From Saccharothrix espanaensis DSM 44229 (GTDB lineage Bacteria > Actinomycetota > Actinomycetes > Mycobacteriales > Pseudonocardiaceae), in contig NC_019673.1 in NCBI RefSeq assembly GCF_000328705.1, positions 1,116,001 through 1,180,000 of the forward strand: a stretch of 64,000 nt of DNA, written 5' to 3'. A model generated the notes under the pieces. It saw nothing but the letters and a program-made list of their open reading frames with translations, was not told the origin of the DNA and made no database searches. The translations under genes were made by a program, and so were the position numbers. How positions within the stretch are numbered: position 1 is the first letter of the stretch; every line of letters begins with the position of its first letter. This document shows, one piece after another, positions 62,601-64,000 of this stretch.

Positions 62601-64000
62601 ACGAGCGCAAGCCCACCACCGGCACGTACACGTCGTGGCGGCGCTTCGACGACCTGGGCAACGTGACCTCGGACGTCACCCCGTCCGGCGCGTCGGTGGC
62701 CAACACCTACGACACCCTGGGCCAACTGGTCAAGACCGTCGACCCGGCGGGCGTGCCGACGCACTACGGCTACGACCGCGCCGGCAACCGGGTCCGGGTC
62801 ACCGACGGCCTGGGCCGCACCACGCAGACCGGCTTCGACCCGTTCGGCGACAAGGTCTCCGAGGCCGAGCTGAAGCCGGACGGCACCCCGTTGCGCAGCA
62901 CCAGGTTCGGCCACGACGTGGTCGGCAACCTCACCAGCGTCACCGACGCCAGGCAGAACACCACGACCTTCGAGTTCGACGCCGGCAACCGCCTGGTCAA
63001 GCAGCTCGAACCCGAGGGCGTCACGCAGGCGTTCGGCTACGACGCGGCCGGCAACCTCACCCGGTACACCGACGCGCGCGGCAACACGACCATCACCACC
63101 TACAACTCGTTGGGGCTGCCCGAGAAGGTGATCGAGCCCGCCACGGCGACGCACCCGGACGACCGCACGTGGACCACCGAGTACGACGCGAACGGCAACC
63201 AGGTCAAGCTCACCGCGCCCGGCAACGTCGTGCGCACCCTGACCTACGACGCCGCCAACCAGCTCACCGGCGAGACCGGGACCGGCGCGGAAGCCCCGAC
63301 CAGCGCCCGGGACATCGCCTACGACCCGATGGGCCGCACGGTCCGGGTCAACGACGACACCTACACCTACGACGACCGGGGCAACCTGATCGCCACCGCC
63401 GGCCCGGCCGGCAGCGCCGAGTTCGGCTTCGACGGCGACCGGAACCCGGTGTCCCGCAGGGACGCGGCGGGCACCTCGGCCTACACCTACGTCAAGGGCC
63501 GCCTGGCCACGGTGGCCGAGGGCCTGGCCGGGGTCACCCAGACCTACGGCTACGACGCCTCCGGTGCGGTGAAGACCATCGGCTACGGGGCCGGGCGCAC
63601 CAGGACGTTCGGCTACGACGACGCCGGCCGCCAGGTCTCCGACGTGCTGGCGGGCAGCGCCGGGACGATCGCGTCCACCGGCTACGGCTACGACGACAAC
63701 GGCCAGATCACCAGCAAGACCGCCAACGGCGTCGAGACCACCTACAGCTACGACGACGTCGGCCGGCTGACCGGCGAGACCACCAACGGCACCACCACCG
63801 CCTACGAGTGGGACAAGGCGGGCAACCGCACCAAGGCCGGCGCGAAGACCGCCGCCTACGACGAGCGCAACCGGCTGCTCTCCGACGGCGACTACACCTA
63901 CTCCCACACCGCGCGCGGCACGGTCGCCGGGCGCACCAGCTCCGGCCACACCGAGCCGTTCACGTTCGACGCGTTCGACCGGATGACCGTGGGCGCGGGC
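56612..64000 (+). CDS. Giant secreted LamG/RHS (YD-repeat) protein, 3' end outside window
   Basis: At least 2463 codons, open to the window end, from ATG 56612 with GGGGGAG upstream. An N-terminal signal/anchor segment (about 20-36) is followed by beta-rich regions (VNYRDGDRWQPIDPNL near 150), an RHS entry region (LRLVRTYNSLDPRRDGLFGAGWSTRYDMKL, about 783-812), a LamG/concanavalin-like domain (about 970-1185, SYWRLGE ... DGKWHHVVLSS) and, from about 1330 on, dense YD repeats (YDxxGxxT pattern). In RHS proteins the repeats form a shell around a C-terminal toxin or effector; that part and any immunity gene lie beyond the window. A role in contact-dependent competition or wall-associated adhesion is inferred. 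Confidence 0.9.
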   Translation, partial: MSSRKRDVGLLGLLWTSTPAKLTALTLVVAVTATAGGDAVNGWGGSAEYAADAITQPGPAQRWGTAQAGGHLEGEPANHTVPTSLRGRYPKVDWDVQPHNTATTEDPPATGTTGYEQGKSTERPEARSRYERVYRNPDGTETTEFSATPVNYRDGDRWQPIDPNLVPTDQGWHNAADQVDVRIADRSDAPDLATLVVDQDHQVSYGLADARRADGRVDGSTVTYRDVQSTVDVKLESTAGGVKETLVLNTPGSPTSFVFPLTLKGLTPRIADNQVVLADASGTTRAVIPPGDMVDADNNRSTAVTYRLITRDNRPALQVDLDQNWLKSAKFPVAVDPTVQLPVEGANADSSMYVNGSSSSPGGTTLLVGDNAASYLKFGGLVDKLRHHTIFGAQLWLVNYDSDSCKPREVRVHPVTGGWTSGGSYSYPGPAVGGELASRSFAHGHIAFGDSSSKCPTAGELVNLGTGGRDLVQKWVDGTQANDGISLRAGGSLSGKKFTGPATANPPKLFVTHSPYNATYALADPVPDPPVLQNQDGKVKIAVTNKSAANWAPGDYYLAYRAYNAKTGASVTQQRSANLPGTVNRNARVTLDATVKALPPGKYFLDFTMVKTGGPVFTDHQVPPGRIVLEVFDIPPVVQELYPPNGYRAPTLTPQLWARALDIDAPPSVSMQFKFEVCERDKDGKPVNCTNSGYQAKPAWTVPAGTLAWSKAYDWRAYVKDANNEITSPYSTVLTAVPQPEITSRLAGGTAADEDQDFDPQSGNFSTAAVDASVTTVGPELRLVRTYNSLDPRRDGLFGAGWSTRYDMKLVPDDDGSGNVVITYPDGRQVRFGRNANGTYSAPFGRTAQLTVDSAAWKLLDTAGTTYQFSLNGRLNRITDSANRSVVLTYNTTDGKLAKAQVSNSQTNTAGRFLAFGWTGNRVTSVKSDQTTWTYTYTGDLLTKVCGTGCTTYEHSAGTHYRSSVLDSRPESYWRLGEPDGTAAASEVAVNLGKDAATYKNITLGTAGAVTGNTAATFNGTGSAVELPKGTLKKSRDGAVELWFKASVTGAGGPLLGYQDKALGSTSTTGVPVLYVGTDGKLRGQFGTGSIAPITSAAAVNDGKWHHVVLSSMGDKQTLYLDGAKAGELAGKPIDHSLLTFNQVGAAYATGTWPAWGATPQRHFAGVIDEVAYYTGPVGPQSASAHRNASNQADQLSKITLPSGKTATTVAYDTTLDRVREYTDENGGTWKIGPPAVYGGDDDLRGTVEVLDPANRPSLYEYDAIGGWLLRLGRPLGLEARPEDRPGPPTTTPVPPTETCGRPDPNDPAFCTTIPGNSGGPVFVRYNTEGMSIRSYSYDDNGQLTTVTDENGDTVGLTYDSRGNIASRRTCRAANDCQTSYETYPTTVTSEFDPRNFLPAESRDGRSANATDTTYRTTYSYHPTGQLAQETGPDGSFVKHTYTTGAEAAVNGGNPPAALLASTVDARGKTTRFAYYANGDLARITGPSGLVTEYGYDNVGRRTSAKQISDTFPHGVVTTYTYDAMSRPATETGPVTTDAVTGRKHQKRSTTTYDADGNATQVEVVDVQGNDPPRTTKYEYDSHNRMVRVTDAEGGERSYEYDVFGLRTSDTDPNGNRVDYAYTSRNDIAEVRIRDWRSDPAGAPATDGTLLLRSLSYDFAGRLASETDAMGRRTEFQYWGDGSLRRKVLKDFHNPDGSKRDFVLEENTYDGAGNLVRRATGNGKSVTEHTIDRSGRVATATVDPAGLKRYTTFSYDGNDNVTRTVTTGNPSNVPWAVSATPETVDYRYDDAGNVVEESVTDGATTRTTTFGYDQRGHQTWVEDPRQNTTTYTFDELGRQVTESGAAVSVERDGGPASTAIPTVKTGYSTYDEVAAVADELGNTTTNTYDKLGRLTVTADPGYTPPGSTQAITATLRASYDGNGNVTELVDARNNATRFTYDQLDRPVVKDLPAHSGRALWRYAYSRSGRLLSETAPTGARVETTYDDLDRPITGTEYERKPTTGTYTSWRRFDDLGNVTSDVTPSGASVANTYDTLGQLVKTVDPAGVPTHYGYDRAGNRVRVTDGLGRTTQTGFDPFGDKVSEAELKPDGTPLRSTRFGHDVVGNLTSVTDARQNTTTFEFDAGNRLVKQLEPEGVTQAFGYDAAGNLTRYTDARGNTTITTYNSLGLPEKVIEPATATHPDDRTWTTEYDANGNQVKLTAPGNVVRTLTYDAANQLTGETGTGAEAPTSARDIAYDPMGRTVRVNDDTYTYDDRGNLIATAGPAGSAEFGFDGDRNPVSRRDAAGTSAYTYVKGRLATVAEGLAGVTQTYGYDASGAVKTIGYGAGRTRTFGYDDAGRQVSDVLAGSAGTIASTGYGYDDNGQITSKTANGVETTYSYDDVGRLTGETTNGTTTAYEWDKAGNRTKAGAKTAAYDERNRLLSDGDYTYSHTARGTVAGRTSSGHTEPFTFDAFDRMTVGAG

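Noticed and set aside
57689..63949. Two long minus-strand frames (1154 and 920 codons)
   Set aside because: Antisense to the continuous LamG/RHS frame, whose YD repeats read through to the window end.

Overview
The window is very GC-rich, has third-position-GC-biased codons, uses many GTG and some TTG starts, and is densely coded. With a geosmin synthase, an AfsR/SARP-type regulator, an actinobacterial-type iron box, PP2C/FHA/Ser-Thr kinase signalling and LAxTG/sortase-type surface genes, it points to a filamentous actinomycete. A Pseudonocardiales member (Saccharothrix, Lentzea or Actinosynnema-like) is my best guess, but this is inference. No rRNA, tRNA, CRISPR array, insertion sequence or replication origin was seen.

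Layout. (1) 1-7.6 kb is a catabolic cluster: the end of a hydantoinase-B-like subunit, a class III aminotransferase, a methylmalonate-semialdehyde dehydrogenase and an orphan lipoprotein binding protein. It is followed by an FCD-type GntR repressor, a DHA2-family MFS exporter and a MarR regulator. (2) 7.8-12.1 kb holds a small Cys-rich/Tudor-like protein, a minus-strand operon (secreted serine hydrolase, histidine kinase, response regulator) and a small membrane protein. (3) 12.3-26.8 kb is a signalling/surface operon: PP2C phosphatase, FHA protein, Ser/Thr kinase, a 2033-residue Ig-like/Fn3 surface protein, MoxR ATPase, DUF58 protein and a transglutaminase-like membrane protein whose catalytic Cys is replaced by Asp. 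A strong hairpin follows it. (4) 27.0-30.9 kb holds a secreted M4 metalloprotease with a chitin-binding tail, a 0.9-kb non-coding gap and a small YegP-like protein.

(5) 31.1-45.3 kb is the most unusual part: a one-direction, 11-gene Pst-like locus. Phosphate-type permeases PstC and PstA and the ATPase PstB bracket two PstS-like binding proteins, a 787-residue anchored secreted protein and several surface proteins. Three of these surface proteins share a two-cysteine module. One carries a Thr-Glu-Pro stalk and an LAxTG sorting signal, and the next gene encodes a sortase fold whose catalytic His, Cys and Arg positions are all substituted. The genes may build a cell-wall-tethered binding and import complex; this is inference.

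(6) 45.3-50.5 kb holds a two-domain GNAT acetyltransferase and a siderophore-uptake operon (ATPase, lipoprotein, fused permease) with a DtxR/IdeR-like iron box at its start codon. (7) 50.9-56.4 kb holds geosmin synthase, then an AfsR-like regulator gene broken by a frameshift, followed by a 173-bp duplicate of its own 3' end. (8) 56.6-64.0 kb is a giant secreted LamG/RHS (YD-repeat) protein that runs off the window.

Short in-phase tandem repeats (13 to 30 bp) recur at gene ends and N-termini across the window. A 13-bp palindrome, GTCCAC(A/T)GTGGAC, recurs inside genes in different reading frames, which suggests a DNA-level signal.
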